Origin: Polytrichum commune
Taxonomy: Eukaryota > Streptophyta > Polytrichopsida > Polytrichales > Polytrichaceae
Length of the DNA: 64,000 nt
Direction: 5' to 3'
Assembly (NCBI GenBank): GCA_950295325.1
Contig: OX485809.1
Location: forward strand, 18,864,144-18,928,143
Shown: in pieces, positions 36,870 to 47,728 of the stretch
Layout of the letters: every line of letters begins with the position of its first letter
How positions within the stretch are numbered: the first letter of the stretch is position 1
Translations under genes and position numbers: made by a program
The notes under the pieces: generated by a model
The model's input: only the letters and a program-made list of their open reading frames with translations
Database searches by the model: none
Told to the model about the DNA's origin: nothing

Positions 36870-38430
36870 ACGCATTCGTACACTTTTTCAATGATTGCTT
36901 GCGATTTTAGGCGAATGTTGTGTTGAATAAATGACCCTAAACCATTAGTGTCACCTCATGTAACTTGGCATTCAAGTGTCTTTTCTAATACCTCTGCATG
37001 AGTATGTTCAACAATGATATGAGATGCACACCTATATTACACAATGGTCTACAAGTTGACTAAAGTGTACACCAACGAAAAGTGTACCCTAAACCCTCCT
37101 TGCACTCTATTATTCAATAAGACATAGAGGTTAACTACCTCATTATCCACCATAGCATCATCCATGTACCAAAATTCAAAACAAAACCCAAAAAGATAAA
37201 GAAATGTAGTTGTAAAAATATAGATCAAAACATGAAACAAAGACTAAGGAAAACTAAACCGAAAAACTAAACCAAAAAATTAAAGATGATAAGTATAGAA
37301 TATCAATACGTTTTTTAGAATTGCAAATAATAAGAAGATACACTGGAAGAAGAATGGAAGAATTAAAAAATGAGAAGATAGAATGGAAGAAGAATGGAAT
37401 AACCCAAAAAATGCTTGTGCATAAAATATGGACATCATCCTATGTTTTATGTTCAAATCAAACATCAAACCCCAAGAAATCCAAGGCCATATCCAAAGTG
37501 GCCACTCCCACATGAAATATGAACCACTTGGCATGCCGAGACTCAACCTGATACCAATGATTTGAGGTCAAATTTATAGATTCAGGTTGAATGTAGCTAA
37601 GCATGAAACCCAAACATTGCATGCCCACATTCAACCTGAAGCTATCAACTTGACCTCAAATCAAACATAAAACCCCTAGGCCTTGTCCAAAGTGGCCATT
37701 CCGATACCGAACATGAAATCTAAGCCATTGGGCATGTCGAGATCCAAATTGAAACCAATGATTTGAGGTCAAATTTATAGATTCAGGTTGAATGTAGCTA
37801 AGCATAAAACCCAAACATGGCATGTCCACATTCAACCCAAATGTATAAACTTGACCTCAAATCAGACATAAAACCCCTAGGCCTTGTCCAAAGTGGCCAC
37901 GCCGAGACCGAACATGAAATCTAAGAGACCCAAATTGAAACCAATGATTTGATATCAAATTTATGGCTTCAGGTTGAAAGTAGCTAAGCATGAAACCCAA
38001 ACATGGCATGCCTACATTCAACCCGAAGCGATAAACGTGACCTCAAATCAAATAGCAAACCCCAAGGCCAACAGACCTCGGATCCGAGGCCTTCTGCAAA
38101 CTAGCCCATCCACTTGAAATGCTGAGACCCACCCAGAAACCACACCCTTTAAACACAATCAGAATGTAGGGGCTCAAGCCACGAGGCATCGGATCCGAGG
38201 CCTTGTCCAAGTGGGATTTAGTCCACCTCAAATGACAACCTGTAACCATCCGAGACCCATTCCCAACCTACAAACCTTATAAGATAATGTGCAAGCAAAT
38301 ATAGTATAGGTTCCTCAACCACGGTTATAGGTTATTTTTGTCAATAAATTTGTCAATAAATATTTCAATATTTAGCTCTACACCGCGGTCATATGGCATG
38401 TTTCACCACACATAATTCAATATTCTACAA
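36870..38430. repeat. 3' flank of the inner element with a ~185-200-bp tandem repeat
   Basis: The phrase 'tttgaggtcaaatttataga' recurs at 37561, 37762 and, changed, at 37948; the linked block 'ccaaggcc/ctaggccttgtccaaagtgg' recurs between them. The array spans about 37,440-38,060. Its units contain inverted 'gacctcaaatc/gatttgaggtc'. No coding sequence was found before the terminal inverted repeat. Confidence 0.7.
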
Positions 38431-38466
38431 AACTTACCGCTCACCGCTCGCAAAATAGTTTTTCCC
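38431..38466 (-). repeat. Right terminal inverted repeat of the inner element
   Basis: Read inward from 38466: GGGAAAAACTATTTTGCGAG then CGGTGAGCGGTAAGTT. It pairs with the left end at 20,723. The flanking GTCTTCTAGT at 38467-38476 is the second copy of the target duplication. Confidence 0.9.
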
Positions 38467-38476
38467 GTCTTCTAGT

Positions 38477-39560
38477 TTCACAAAACAACTGGCGATTGCC
38501 GATATCAACCTCACACCTGCTTTCCTTGAAGAAGTTAAGTACCATTGGAGTTCATTTTCGGTGCCTGAAATGTTGCAAGAGAAACTTCATCGTGTGGCTG
38601 TCATTAATGTTGATGCAGAAGTTAAAGTCGGATGGCTCAAACTTTGGAATGGCAATAGGTTTGACAAAGATGCATTACATTTCCCGAAATCGCCCCTCTC
38701 TGATTCTGCACTTCATGATTGGTTATCAAAGTCCATATATTGGGCACAGTTGGGAAAAAAATCTATTGAGGAACTTCATAGTATTCTTTCATCTCCTCTT
38801 CAATTGCCAGCAGATGTGCCTACTCTCTCCGAGTATATCCAAACCTGGAAGTTTGCGGCTTTCAATTCAATCTTTTATCGTGAATTCAAAAGCGGAAAAG
38901 TAAAAAAATACAACGCTTGGAATGAACAACCTAATATTGATCTTGTTATGAAACGTGTTTTATATAGGTACAACCTTATCTTTATTATTTGTTTTTTTTC
39001 TTACATGTTTTAAATTATCATTCAATATTTGGCTCATAATATGTTTGTGTGTAGGTACTTTCGATATGTTTTGATTCCGCACAAGTGCGTTACAGGGGAA
39101 CCTCGTTTCTTTCCAAATTAACGTGATACTGGTGCAAAATATTCATATATGTTCACTACTGATATTTGTTTAGATTGGTCGCTCCCACACTATGAGGATT
39201 GTAGTTGGTATCTTGATTGTCCTAAGAATGCATGTCCGCCAAGTGAGAAGGCAATCCGTCAAATAAATGATACAAAAAAATAGATCCTCGTGATACTGCA
39301 ATCTTGCAAGCACAAATTTTGCAGCTTAAACTTAGAGAGCCAGATCCACAAAACGTCGTAAAAGAAAACTTGTTCATGAAAACAAAATACAAGGTCAATC
39401 AAAAATTTCATAACATGAAGGAATTGCTTGTTCTTTCCAATGATTTGGATAAGAATACACTCGGAGGCGAAAGTTCAAAATCTGGGTGCAATGTATTGGA
39501 ATTTCATTGCTCTAGCACCTATGATGCTATTCATCGTGCGCCAACATGGGGATATTAACT
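38477..39560 (+). pseudogene. ParB-domain/methyltransferase gene, outer copy, 3' part
   Basis: The reading frame interrupted at 20,722 resumes here: TTC ACA AAA CAA CTG GCG continues the exon, and the protein QLAIADINLTPAFLEEVK aligns with the inner copy's KLVAVANPDLIDGWFDE. Further matches are LSEYIQTWKFAAF, then VMKRVLYR ending an exon with AG|gtacaa at about 38,968, the next exon from 39055 (YFRYVLIPHKC), and SWYLDCPKNACPP. The same intron position and phase exist in the inner copy. Damage: TAA at 39119-39121 and a TAG plus frame change at ~39,282. It ends at 39,560, before any clear methyltransferase motif. Confidence 0.75.
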
Positions 39561-40034
39561 AAAATGAGACAAATGGTCCGCTCATTTTAATGTGGGGAAC
39601 GTGATGGGAACGCAATGATTGTTTTTTTGTACGAGAGAATACCCGTAGAGGTTTTAGGGACCACAAACCAAGTGTTCCAATGAAACCGGGCAAACAATCA
39701 ATTGTAATATGGAGGATCCCATCAAGGAAGACAAAAGGATTGTGCCTACACTCCATGGGTGAACACATGTGGACTATTTGTTCCCATCATGCACATTCGA
39801 GGACTCCCACATATTAAACATGTTGGCTAATATGACAATGCACATGAAAATTTACAAAAAAAGATGCCTTTAAAAGTGGTAATTTGAACATCCGTGGGAC
39901 AAATGTCTATGGCTCTCTAATTAATGCTCACAAAATTAAAATTAAGCACCAAACAGGCTAGATGGTGTCAACTATCTAGCCCACCCATGAGAGTCCACCC
40001 GTGGATACTGAGGAATGAGCAATGCAACTTTAAT
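39561..40034 (+). other. Decayed coding remnants between the outer element and the next gene
   Basis: One plus-strand frame (about 39,612-39,815) is open for some 65 codons and includes SIVIWRIPSRKTKG. A little further, 'gaggactcccacata' encodes EDSHILNMLANM, resembling the TEDSHVLTSIVHTL segment of the ParB-methyltransferase family. This hints at a further rearranged copy. Nothing can be called as a gene. Confidence 0.35.
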
Positions 40035-40763
40035 CTAGAGGTCTTCTGTTGGTACCCCATCCTCGAAAGTATCTCCATCAATCATTTTCTCACCTCTAGT
40101 GCATCGATCTAAATTATCCTTTGCAAAAAGAATTTGCCGAGCTGGGATGAGTACATTGTCATCGGATGCATTCCTTTGTCTTGCCCATGATGCCACAACA
40201 CAATCTAGGGATTGATGAGCTGGTGCATAGTCCTTGAGCCTCGTCCATCGAAAAGATTTTTCCGTGTCCCATTCCTCATAACGTTCGTCTAAGGTCTTCC
40301 TGTTCCTTTGGCCAAGGACCGGTACATAATAGACAATCTCAATGGAACGAGGATTAGGACCGATATGTGCCAAATTCGGCTCAGAAATCACTCGTCCCAT
40401 CCACACTGAATTAGGACAATCCTCACTAGGACGTAGTAACACATAATGGCCAACCCTGATATGTGCGCCGGGACGGAAGGTCTCAACAGGTTGAGAACTA
40501 ACTGGCCCCACGTAAGCATAATCAGTGATGTTTTCCTCAAGTAGATGCACATTATCCACATGGAGGGTTGGTGCAATGGGGAACCGTGTAGCAGGCCAGA
40601 AAGGCTCGCTAAGTTCAGATGGAGTTGGGAGTAAAGGTTGATCCATAGCCGCAAGCACATTCTCCCAATATAAAATTGTTGGTGCAATGGACTCCATATA
40701 TTGACCCGAACTATCTTGATTTGCCGTATCCTTCCAATACTTAATAAAACCTTGCACCCCAAG

Positions 40764-42449
40764 TGTGAGCCCAAAAGGGTGCCCACATTTAGTCTTAGAC
40801 CCTTGAAACGTTAGTTGATGCACTTTGAAGTAGCATGTTACTTCACAAAAATATAAAAAAAGTGAAATGTTAGTCTTAGAAGTACCATGTTGTAAGAGGC
40901 TAGGATGTGAGTTGTTATTGTGTTTTTACCTTCGGAAGGATTTGAGTGAATGAGGATAGGTAAGGAGAACTTGGATTGAGTAGTTAGTGAGTAGGCTAGT
41001 ACAAATGGATGGAGACAACCAAAGTGACTCAAGAGGCAAGTGCATTCGAATTGGGATGAATGGAGGATCACATGGAGCGCACAAGTGGACCACCTCATCA
41101 TGGCCACTTAATGGGGAAGGCCCAAGGAAGAATGCAAGGTGGAGGATAAGCAAATTCTCAAAGCACCAATCAAATCACGAGTTAAGCATCGTGGTTTGAA
41201 TTAAGTGGTGAGCGACGATTTGGGAAAGTAAGGGGAGAAAGTTATGGCGGCGGAAAGCGAAGGAGGCTAAGTTTGGGTTGAAGCATCCCAAGTTTGGTAA
41301 AGTGTGGTAGGTAGAAAGCCAAGGCTAGTTAAATGTTCGAATTAGGATCCTTGTTGATCATTTGAGGGAGGAAGGCTTAGAAGATAGGATTGGCGCCTAC
41401 TAAGTAGGAGGAAATCTCAAGGGCTTATCGTGAGCCTTGAGGGTGCTCACCCCCTCAAGCTTACTATATAATCCCTCATTCTTCCCTCACTCATCCTCTC
41501 TTTCCTTTGTGCTCCAAGGCACCCCACGAGTTATAAGTGTGGGTGTGGGAAGCCATATTGGAGCACATGTGTGTGCTTAGTTTTTAGTTTGAGAGCCAAG
41601 GCTTGTTAGCCTTGAAGAGGGCTTGACCTCTTGGTAGAATTAGTGTTGACGTGAAGGATTTTAAAGTTAATTCATGATTCCAATTTGTGGTACTTAAAGT
41701 TCATGTTTTGAATACACGTGGTTGCAAGTTCCATGTTTAAGAGTTGAGCACTTGATGTTGTGATGAGTGCAAAAATATACTTGTGTGGATTAGTTAGTCT
41801 TAGTGAAGTTAGGAAATTCTCTCTCCCCCTCTCCTCTCTAGGATTTTAGGATTTTAGGATTAGAGAAGAATTGTGTGATTAGAAAGGGGTTGTTAGTAGA
41901 ATTAGGGAAATTAGGTAGGAAGATTAGTTAAGGGCTTGAATAATTAGTGAGGTAGTTGGGGATTACAACTACAAAGTTGTGGGTTTATGAAGGAGCTGGG
42001 TTTGTTTAGTTAGAAAGTAAAGAGCTGGGTTTATGAAGGAGCTAGGTTTATGTAATTAGAAAGTAAAGAGATGGGTTCATGAAGGAGCTTAGTAGATAGC
42101 CTACCTAATTAGCTCATAGACAAGTAGTTAGTTACATTATGCTAGTTAGTGTTATGGTGGCTTTCACAAGTAAATGTATTTGAAATTGACTATAGAGAAT
42201 AGTGTTTTTTTTAACATTTGCATCCTCTCTTTAAAAATAAACCACGTGCACAAATTAATGGAGAATGTGGAGCACTCTCGCGATGGCAAGACAAAGGAAG
42301 CAAAGACCAAAGTTAAATCCAAGACCACTTGAAGGATGAACCTTGCACTATGGACTCATCCAAGTCCAAATCCAATACCGCGGAGGAATGTGAGCCCAAA
42401 CCCACTACTCGGACTACGGACGCTTAAGGGTGGGGGGTTTGGCCTCACA
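40764..42449 (-). mobile_element. Solo LTR, TGTGAG family copy 2 (reverse), 5-bp duplication CCAAG
   Basis: Read on the minus strand it starts TGTGAGGCCAAACCCCCC and ends TTTTGGGCTCACA. CCAAG flanks it at 40759-40763 and 42450-42454. At 1,686 bp it is the longest of the three copies. It contains no retrotransposon genes. It interrupts the C-terminal part of the DDE-like gene. Confidence 0.92.
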
Positions 42450-43825
42450 CCAAGCTTTATGTTCACGGAATCTTTCATCTCCCTTTTTGGAACGGGACGG
42501 GGGCACCCTACAAAAACAAACATACAATGAGCTCGGAGCAATACCACGGACTAACTGCCCAGGGATGATCACCCGTGGGCCACATACTTCACACCATGTA
42601 TTTTCTAGTGCACTTCCAAAGCAATACAAACAAGGGACCCACTAACATGTAGGGACCATGGTCTTCTTTGTGATAGGGTCCACATTCCAAAGAGCAATTC
42701 CTCCATCATGCACCCAACTTGGATTTGTACAATACACTTTGTACTGCATCAATGGCACTCCTTGAGGATCTACATAAAAACGGAATTGGTGCGCCTTGGA
42801 ATGCCCAATAAGTCGATCTTGACCAAGCTCATTGTAGTATCCCTTCACCCATTCCTTGAAATCTGCAACCTCGTGGATTAAGGACGGGACAATAGTGGGT
42901 TCCCCAACAACCATGAACGATGCCATGAGGTCTGGGAGTGTATGGCAATCCTCAATCTTCAGCCTTTGTCCAAACCTCCCAAACATTGCATCCACATTCT
43001 CATGCGTATGTCCAACAATAAGGAAAGACACCCTGACTTCCTGAAAAATTTCCTTTGCAGTCAGAGCTAACCAAAACAACATGTTGTATTTTGATTTGTT
43101 GTCCTTCGCACAATTGTCCATTTGAACAAGCAGGAGGGGTGGCAAACCTGTAGGAGGAATACTTGCGGGCGGTGGCAAGGGAAGTACTCCTGAACACTTT
43201 TCTACACCAACCACCAATGCGTCGTGTAAATGATCACCTATGGACGAAATCGGAATGTGTCTACTAGAGCAAACAGGTTGTACCTCAAGTTGACAAAGCA
43301 ACTTCATCATCGAGGTGATAGTGAAGTTGGCATCGGATGGGTACATATCAAGGACATAATGCGTATAATTCACATCTGAGTGACCATGTGCAATCATCCC
43401 CGCAATGAATATGGGGAATCGCTCGTATTTGTCAACATGTCTGTTTTTGTGCGCGAAAACGGGAAGAGCCGTTTTCCCATAATCCATTTTGTCATGGATT
43501 ATACAAAGCACCTCATTGGGAGCATACTTTGACAAAATCATATCTTTATAGTAATTGTTTCTATAAGCCTCCTGCAATGATAGATGACGAAGGCTAGCAT
43601 TCGAGATGGCCAAGTGACCAACTGTGTTCTTTGTGTGTATTCGCAACAAATCCTTGAATGCTGCACAAGTTCCACAACACGAGAAGTTGTCACCGGGGCT
43701 CTTTATAACATACTGCTTGTAATGTTGTCGATGTAGGCGGCTGAAGGTGGACATAGAGATAGGCGTGAACCCTAGGTCTCCGTCCAAGTTGTTCACTTCT
43801 TGCAACAGGTTGCACCACGTTGTTC

Positions 43826-44902
43826 TGTCACCAAAAAGCCTCCACCCTTCAATTTCGTCCTAGCCCGAATGAAGAAGTTTATAATGACATGTAGAGATTT
43901 CTCTCTTTGTAACACAATGTATGATTCCAATCTATCGTTGGAATATACGCAACTTAGCCAAGTCTATACTATGTCTTCTTACACTCCTTAATCTCAAAGT
44001 TTGGAAGTTTGGAAGTTTGGACATAGTCTCGGTTTTTTGGCTCTCAAAAATTCATATGAAGTCCAAAAAATGATTTATTGGTATCCATGGATAGGTAATG
44101 AAGTCCTCTACATAAATATGCAATAATATTTCTACTGCCACAAAGTATATGGTTGCAATTCTACGCTGTTCCCTTTGAACCTACATTTTTTCACTAGTTT
44201 TTTGGAAGTTTGGACATAGTCTCGGTTTTTTGGCTCTCAAAAATTCATATGAAGTCCAACAAAACTAAATGCTCCAATAAGAGACTTTGCACATCCGCAT
44301 AAGTATAAGGCTAATCAATGTAAATCCAAATATTCAAACAAAGCCATAAATTGAACTTTAAATCATTCACGCCCAACTATTACTAACAAGAGGTCAAGCC
44401 CTCTTCAAGGCCAACTAGCCTTGGCTCCTAACCTTACATCCATGCACACACACGTGCTCCTATCTTGCTTCCCACGCACCCACGCTTATAACACGTGGAG
44501 TGCCAAGGAGCACGAAGGAAAGAGAGGATGAGTGAGGGAAGAATGAGGGATTATATAGTGAGTTTGAGGGGGTGAGCATCCTCAAGGCTCACGATAAGCC
44601 CTCGATATTTCCTCCTACTTTGTAGGCTCTTATCCTATCTCCTAAGCCTTCCTCCCTCAAATGATCAACAAGGATCCTAATTCAAACATTTAACTAACTG
44701 TGGCTTTCTACCTACTACACTTTACCAAGGTTTGTCCTTCTCCTACTTAAATCCACTCCACAAAAGCCTAATGATTCAAACTAAGCTTTCTTCAAGCTTC
44801 ATTCTTTTTATATTTTTGTGAATAATCATAAATCACCAAAACACCACTTGTAATGTTTTACAAGTGTTAACAACCAATGTGGGCATCAATTTTGGGCTCA
44901 CA
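43826..44902 (+). mobile_element. Solo LTR, TGTGAG family copy 3, 5-bp duplication TGTTC
   Basis: It starts TGTCACCAAAAAGCC, a diverged version of the family start, and ends ATTTTGGGCTCACA. TGTTC flanks it at 43821-43825 and 44903-44907. A ~60-bp direct repeat ('gtttggacatagtctcgg' plus 'ctcaaaaattcatatgaagt') occurs at ~44,005 and ~44,200. Removal restores the DDE-like gene frame. It is more diverged at the start than copies 1 and 2, so it is probably older. Confidence 0.88.
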
Positions 44903-45503
44903 TGTTCCCACAGGGAGCATCTCCGTCCCTATCTTCTCACCAGTTGGAAGAGTCCGAGTCATATGGGACATGGCGTCCGCCCTACCCTCAATCAATACTC
45001 CAAGGGTGGCTCGTGCCTGCACTGTATTCGCCCGTGGTGTTCTAGTTCTTGTATTTCCATGATCTCGAGATCTAACCCCCATCAAGTTTTCAGCCTTGTT
45101 CCTATTATATTGTGCCCTTGATATCATATAGATGTTCATCCATGCTCGAGTGCATATTGTTCTCCCTTCCAAATGCACCATTTCACGTCCGTTGTACTCA
45201 TGTTTCTGGATCGATTGGAACATCGACAGGGCTATGAGCTTCCGAGCATTGAATGGCAATGCGAAGTAGTGTTCCCGAATACTCATCAACAAAGGCCTTG
45301 GGAATACCTGGCAACAATGCTCCAAACAACAATCCACCGCTGATAACATCCGCGCATGCTCCTCAATAGCTCCCCAAATTTTCTTCCCAGGTGGCCGAGG
45401 TGCACACATCCTCGCAGTGTTGTATTGGCATTTTCCAAGCAAGCGCCGATGACTTTGAACTTCGCGGGTCGCATTATGATGGACCAACAATATTTCCGCT
45501 AAT

Positions 45504-46001
45504 CACAGGTAGATCACTTAGTGCATTTTAAAAACGACGTGCGGCATAATATAGAGAGGATTAAAATCATTTGAAATAAAAATTATAAAGGAATTCCAAA
45601 TAATGAAGGGGCCATTAAATGTAGACAATCCCATTATAAGTAAGTTAGATGGACATAAAACGTGGGCCATTATTTTTTTGTAAAATTAATATAGGGGTTG
45701 AAGATAAGGATCCTAGAAGGTATGTTTAGTATGGTACGTAAATGGGTTTTGGACTCACGGGGATGGATGATAATTGGGATTTCCGTATGTCCAAAATTAC
45801 TTAAAAGGAATATAGAGTACAAAAAATTACAGTGACTTGGACAATATAAGTAATGGAAGGATGCAAACAAATGGGCCATTTTTGAAATTTAAGTAATTAT
45901 AGGGAGGCTTTAATTCAGCCCTTGAAGGTAAATAGCCCCAAAACAAAAAAAACCCCAGCCGCACGTGGTGCACAAAAATGCCTTAGAGTGATCTACCCGT
46001 G
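45504..46001 (+). mobile_element. Non-autonomous TIR element, copy 1, 8-bp duplication CCGCTAAT
   Basis: A 498-bp element bounded by CACAGGTAGATCACTTAG at the left and the complement of CACGGGTAGATCACTCTA at the right; the inverted repeats extend ~40 bp to CACGTGCGGC/GACGTGCGGC. CCGCTAAT is duplicated at 45496-45503 and 46002-46009. An 8-bp duplication fits hAT-like elements, but the tips are not typical, so I leave the superfamily open. It splits a coding exon of the DDE-like gene. Confidence 0.9.
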
Positions 46002-46174
46002 CCGCTAATGTATGTCCTTCAAATTTGGTGAGTGAAAGTGGCCATCGGTGCAACGTATTCTCCCAATCCCGCGAAATAACATTGTCAGTTGGGTTCAAGA
46101 TAATAACTCCAACATCCTCAACCCCTAGGATGCTATTGTCAACACAATCCAACGGATTTGTGTTGCAAATCAAT

Positions 46175-46723
46175 CATGGGTAGATCACTCTAAGGCATTT
46201 TTGTGCACCACGTGCGGCTGGGGGTTTTTTGTTTTGGGGCTATTTACCTTCAAGGGTTGACTTAAAACCTCCCTATAATTACTTAAATCTCAAAAATGGC
46301 CCATTTGTTTGCACCCTTCCATTACTTATATTGTTCAAGTCACTGTAATTTTTTGTACTCTATATTCCTTTTAAGTAATAAAAGCGTGGGGAAGACGATC
46401 CCAACGACAGCGCGTTCCCTTTTCATCCATTTTTCGATAGACAAAAATCCCAATTATCATCCATTCCCGTGAGTCCTAAACCCATTTACATACCATACTA
46501 AACATACCTTCTAGGATCCTTATCTTCAACCCCTATATTAATTTTACAAAAAAACAATGGCCCACGTTTTATGTCCATCTAACTTACTTATAATGGGATT
46601 GTCTACATTTAATGGCCCCTTCATTATTTGGAATTCCTTTATAATTTTTATTTCAAATGATTTTAATCCTCTCTATATTATGCCGCACGTCGTTTTTAAA
46701 ATGCACTAAGTGATCTACCCGTG
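46175..46723 (-). mobile_element. Non-autonomous TIR element, copy 2 (opposite orientation), 8-bp duplication AAATCAAT
   Basis: A 549-bp relative of copy 1 in reverse orientation, so the pair forms a ~500-bp-arm inverted repeat around a 173-bp coding spacer. AAATCAAT is duplicated at 46167-46174 and 46724-46731. It differs by a ~65-bp segment near 46,380-46,440 replacing ~22 bp in copy 1. The two different target duplications show independent insertions, not one palindromic element. Confidence 0.9.
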
Positions 46724-46866
46724 AAATCAATCCATCACACAAAGCATGGCCCTCATCATCAAAGAGCACAACGGCCTTCCCCTTCAAGTCCGTCCTCGAC
46801 AGTCCAATGTAATGTGGAATCTGAACATCGATATCAAAGTATGTCAACACACATTGACCAGAAGCT

Positions 46867-47728
46867 CACGGGTGTTCACCCGTGGGGGACAACATTGACA
46901 TCTCAGTAGAATATTTACATTCATATAGGGGTGAGCTCTACACCTCACTTCACACAACTCAAGTGAAGTATGTGTTACTTATCATATCCCCATTGGGAGA
47001 ATGACCCTTCTTACCAGTTTCCACAAATCCCAAACACCAAAACTAACACCCCTAACACTTACTTGTGTACAATTATTACTATGCATGTAGGTGTCACATC
47101 TGCTGTCCAAGTGCTAGCGAAATAATTGCCATTCAGGATAGTGTCAACATTCCAGTTTAACGAATATCATCGTCATCATATATCATAATGCATCATGAAA
47201 CTCCCAACTCGTAATAATATGTACCAATTACCCATTGACAACATATTTCACATACTCAGCAGGAAATTTACAAATAAGCATAATTGCATCTACAACTATT
47301 GAGTATGTCACACACATGATATATGGCTATCTTATAACCATACATATGTAGGGAGAACTAAAATACAAATCATGAACTGCCACGGGTGAACACCCGTGGG
47401 GGCTTCCATGTTGGTGCCGGATTCTCCCACGGGTGAACACCCGTGGGAGGCTACCATGCTGACATCTACTACTAGAAAGTTTGTTACACACATGAGCATA
47501 TGGGTAACTTCTATTCTGACATATGCTAGGATAACTGAAATAAAAACCATAAGCTCCCACGGGTGAACACCCGTGGGGGCCCCAAACCAGGTGCCAAAGT
47601 CTCCCACGGGTGAACACCCGTGGGGGCCCCAAACCAGGTGCCAAAGTCTCCCACGGGTGAACACCCGTGGCAGAGTAGCCGTACATGAGGGGTACGGCCA
47701 GAGTGTTGTCACGGGTGCACCCGTGGGA
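46867..47728. repeat. Cluster of ~22-bp palindromes, core CACGGGTGTTCACCCGTG
   Basis: Copies at 46867-46884, 47380-47399, 47426-47447, 47556-47577, 47603-47624, 47650-47671 and a shortened one at 47711-47728. The loop is either gttcac or gaacac, that is, the palindrome in either orientation. The last full copies sit in a 47-bp tandem unit with 'ccccaaaccaggtgccaaag'. A half-copy lies at 42,566-42,580. Long minus-strand frames here come from this repeat, not from a gene. Confidence 0.9.

Larger units (their letters stand above)
20723..38466. mobile_element. Inner giant Mutator-like element, 17.7 kb, carrying a transposase and a ParB-DNA methyltransferase
   Basis: Terminal inverted repeats are GGACGAAGCTATTTTGCGAG... 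at 20723 and GGGAAAAACTATTTTGCGAG... read inward from 38466; both continue with CGGTGAGCGGTAA. Flanks carry the 10-bp duplication. From left to right it holds a pogo/Tigger remnant, the minus-strand transposase pseudogene with a solo LTR in its intron, a ~410-bp shared promoter region, the plus-strand ParB-methyltransferase gene spread over 9.5 kb, and a ~195-bp tandem repeat before the right end. Its size is inflated by later insertions. It landed in the homologous gene of the outer element. Confidence 0.9.
11451..39560. mobile_element. Outer giant Mutator-like element (left end seen, right end not found)
   Basis: The left end is GGGAAACTATCTTATGAGCG at 11451, a diverged version of the inner element's inverted repeat and nearly identical to the end at 63,778. 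Inside lie a minus-strand SWIM transposase pseudogene (12,241-16,803) and a divergent plus-strand ParB-methyltransferase pseudogene (17,402-20,722, continued at 38,477-39,560). The 17.7-kb gap in the second gene is the inner element of the same family. A right terminal inverted repeat was not found downstream of 39,560, so the end given is only the last recognised coding sequence. Without the nested element and the solo LTR the outer copy would be roughly 9-10 kb. Confidence 0.7.
40035..46858 (-). pseudogene. DDE-like transposon gene (GHTHE...D motif, DUF7869-like), broken by four insertions
   Basis: The minus-strand coding segments, in order, are ~46858-46732, 46174-46002, 45495-44903, 43825-~42450 and 40758-40035. 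Removing two TIR elements and two solo LTRs, each with one target duplication, joins them in frame at each junction (HALCDGLI|CNTNPLD, TLA|EILLVHHN, LPVGT|TWCNLL, NIKLG|VQGF). The middle has a Cys pattern (SCCGTC), QMDNCAKDNKSKY and FLIVGHTHENVDAMFGRF, which I associate with the DUF7869 group of transposon-type proteins found in algae and non-seed plants. That name is from memory. The N-terminal part has CCLEHCCQVF, LPFNARK and a GRTICTRAW segment. The part between the stop at 42,642 and 42,450 probably contains an intron. No terminal repeats of the parent element were found. Confidence 0.65.

Noticed and set aside
45504-46723. One large palindromic foldback transposon
   Set aside because: The arms have their own inverted repeats and different 8-bp target duplications, so they are two elements.
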